In this document: positions 62,189-64,000 of the stretch, in pieces
How the letters are laid out: every line of letters begins with the position of its first letter
Position numbering within the stretch: the first letter of the stretch is position 1
Assembly: GCA_013397435.1 (NCBI GenBank)
Contig: VZRG01002610.1
Coordinates: 12,949 to 76,948, forward strand
Reading direction: 5' to 3'
From: Erythrocercus mccallii
Taxonomy: Eukaryota; Chordata; Aves; Passeriformes; Dicruridae
DNA length: 64,000 bases
Made by a program: the position numbers and the translations under genes
Notes under the pieces: model-generated
Told to the model about the DNA's origin: nothing
Database searches by the model: none
What the model saw: the letters and a program-made list of their open reading frames with translations, nothing else

Positions 62189-62898
62189 GGTCAGGGTGAT
62201 TTGATATACATTTTATTTTTGTATGAATTAATGAGTAACTTGTAAATGAAAATGCTTTTAATTTGAAATCAGATCTGGAAATGGAGATAGCAGCCGTGCA
62301 GCTTCTTCAGGCAACATCCTTATCTGAGAAAAAGATTTGGCTAAAGAGCAAAATGGGTCTTGCTCCCTTGAGCAGGAAAGGGAGCTTCAACAAAGCTATT
62401 CAGGGCAACTGACTCAGGGTCAAATGTTGATGTATGACAGCTGTTTTCCTGTCCTGGACACTAACAGGTTAATAACCACCCTGATGCTTTCCTGTGGTTC
62501 ATCCTGATCTGCTGAAGCACAATAAGCTATAAATTTTAGGGGTTTTCTCTTGGATTTTACAATGGGCAGGACTCATTCTGGTTAAATGCAGTAGTTTCAG
62601 ACTCTCCACTCTGATTTACTGGGGTTCCACTACAGAGCTTGGCCACTGCAATCCTGCTTGTTGCAGCTAAACACCTCAGGATACATTGCCCTGCCTTTTG
62701 AAGGTGCTTTTCTTTAATGACTACCAAAAAATAAACAACAAAGTTTTATCTCTTGGCATTTGGTGGGAAAAAACCTCACCTGACCTCTCGGTTAACCTAT
62801 GGGAAAGAGAATATGCTTTCCTCCCATAGATTTAGGGAATACATATCTGTAAATTAATGAGCTCCCAACTGGGATGCATTATGTAAATGAATTTTTCA
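62189..62898. other. Unique non-coding sequence
   Basis: No exon or transposon recognised. Confidence 0.45.
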
Positions 62899-62970
62899 GA
62901 AATCATAGAATGCTATGTTTTGGTAGGAACTTTAAAGATCGTTCTTACTTCCAAACACCTGCAAGGTGAA
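62899..62970 (-). mobile_element. CR1 LINE 3' sliver
   Basis: 'AATCATAGAATGCTATGTTT' and 'AGGAACTTTAAAGATC' match the extreme reverse CR1 tail. The rest is lost. Confidence 0.65.
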
Positions 62971-64000
62971 AGAGAACCTGTATTTGGCTTGTAGTGAGCC
63001 TAGAAAAATAAAAAGACAGGGTACACATTGGGGAAAAAAAAGGCTTTTCACCTGGCATATAGTAAAAAGAAGCCTGTCATCAATTTGTCTTTCTGGAGAC
63101 TATTTTTTTTAACATCTTAAAATAAAAGAGTGAAATAAAGCAGGATGTGGAGAACATGCATTAAAAATTTCACTGTGGTTGAGACTGTAGACTTGTAGGG
63201 GAAGTAACATGATCATAATTTAATAGTTATAATTATTTCCTCTTTTTTTATCAATAGCTCTCAGGACACAAATTAAAGCTCTTTGAGGACCTATATGATG
63301 CCTAGATTTCCATCATCCAGAGGGGCAGACAGCTTAATGAAAACTCTAGCTTCAGACAGTATAAGAGATGGTCAATGTCTGTGTGTTTATCCCAGGGATG
63401 GATTGTGTTTTACTCCTGCCTGTGGTCTTCATTGCTCACTACATGCCTGGGGGGTGTTACCTACACTGATTATGCACCTAGACGAAATTTAAGCTTTCAT
63501 CAGGACACGACACTGTGAAATGGCATCCCTGAAAGGAAAACATCTCGGAGGGGAGAACAGGTCAGAGTTTCCCTGAAGAACAGAATCTTAGACTATACAC
63601 ATACCCAAGATCCCAGCAGTCAGGTCTTAGAAGGATTCATGGCTGACAGATGAAGACCCAGAGAATCCAGCCAGCACAGTCATCTCCTGGCCGGATGTGC
63701 TCATTGATGCCACTCAGGCTGACTTTCAGGATTGATTTCAGGGAACATTGTGAATCAGTGACACTGAGAACTCAGCCTGCATCAGATTGTCAGCTCAGCT
63801 TGAGCACACCACTGGATACACAGGATAGGTCTTCCCACTCATGAGCTGCTAAACTTCACAGCTTTGAGCCAGGCCCTATGGACTCACTAACCTGGGTCAT
63901 TTTTCCTTTAAGGATTCCTGTGAATTTTTGCCTTAAGAATTTAAGAGGAAACAAAAGATTAAGAGAGTGGAAAGAGAAGCCACTCTCATTTCTCTCAGTG
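62971..64000. other. Unique non-coding sequence
   Basis: No repeat or exon recognised up to the window edge. Two frames of 69 and 64 codons (63283-63492, 63650-63844) lack motifs. Confidence 0.45.

Noticed and set aside
1..64000. Bacterial or phage-type systems, CRISPR arrays, operons
   Set aside because: Base composition, CR1/LTR content and lack of long frames show vertebrate nuclear DNA; no regularly spaced direct repeats with unique spacers were seen.

Overview
The window reads as gene-free bird nuclear DNA, most likely from a songbird. The evidence is many CR1 LINE fragments, most 5'-truncated and several ending in the avian-type ATTCTATG tail, together with several solo LTRs of endogenous retroviruses. 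Base composition is moderately AT-rich, open reading frames are short and scattered on both strands, and two runs of N sit inside pentanucleotide repeats. I found no host exon, tRNA, rRNA, CRISPR array, operon or other prokaryote-type feature. The stretch is probably intergenic or lies inside a very large intron; the sequence alone does not say which.

Layout. 0-11 kb: a CCACCT hexamer tract, a purine tract, CR1 tails in both orientations and an older CR1-like piece. 11.16-11.86 kb: a 700-bp solo LTR with TATA box, polyadenylation signal and inverted ends. 12-22 kb: two CR1 tails, a strong G-run cluster, ancient MIR-like and other amniote repeats, and long unique sequence. 22.2-23.8 kb: an LTR lying against the longest CR1 piece, which still carries decayed ORF2 endonuclease sequence. 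24-39 kb: mostly unique DNA, with a GC-rich class II-type solo LTR at 32.6 kb flanked by a perfect 6-bp duplication, and a self-complementary TAGATC array at 38.8 kb. 39-50 kb: CR1, an assembly gap in a pyrimidine repeat and another probable LTR at 48.1 kb. 50-64 kb: CR1 at 55 kb split by a 325-bp LTR with a perfect 6-bp duplication, a second gap inside a GGGAA repeat containing three TTCCGGGAA motifs, a 15-bp minisatellite and several small palindromes.

All five LTRs point to the minus strand and none retains an internal proviral region. No genes work together here. The informative content is the transposon record: insertion order, target duplications, orientation bias and low-complexity arrays that broke the assembly. 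Family names finer than CR1 or LTR are not assigned because no library search was possible.
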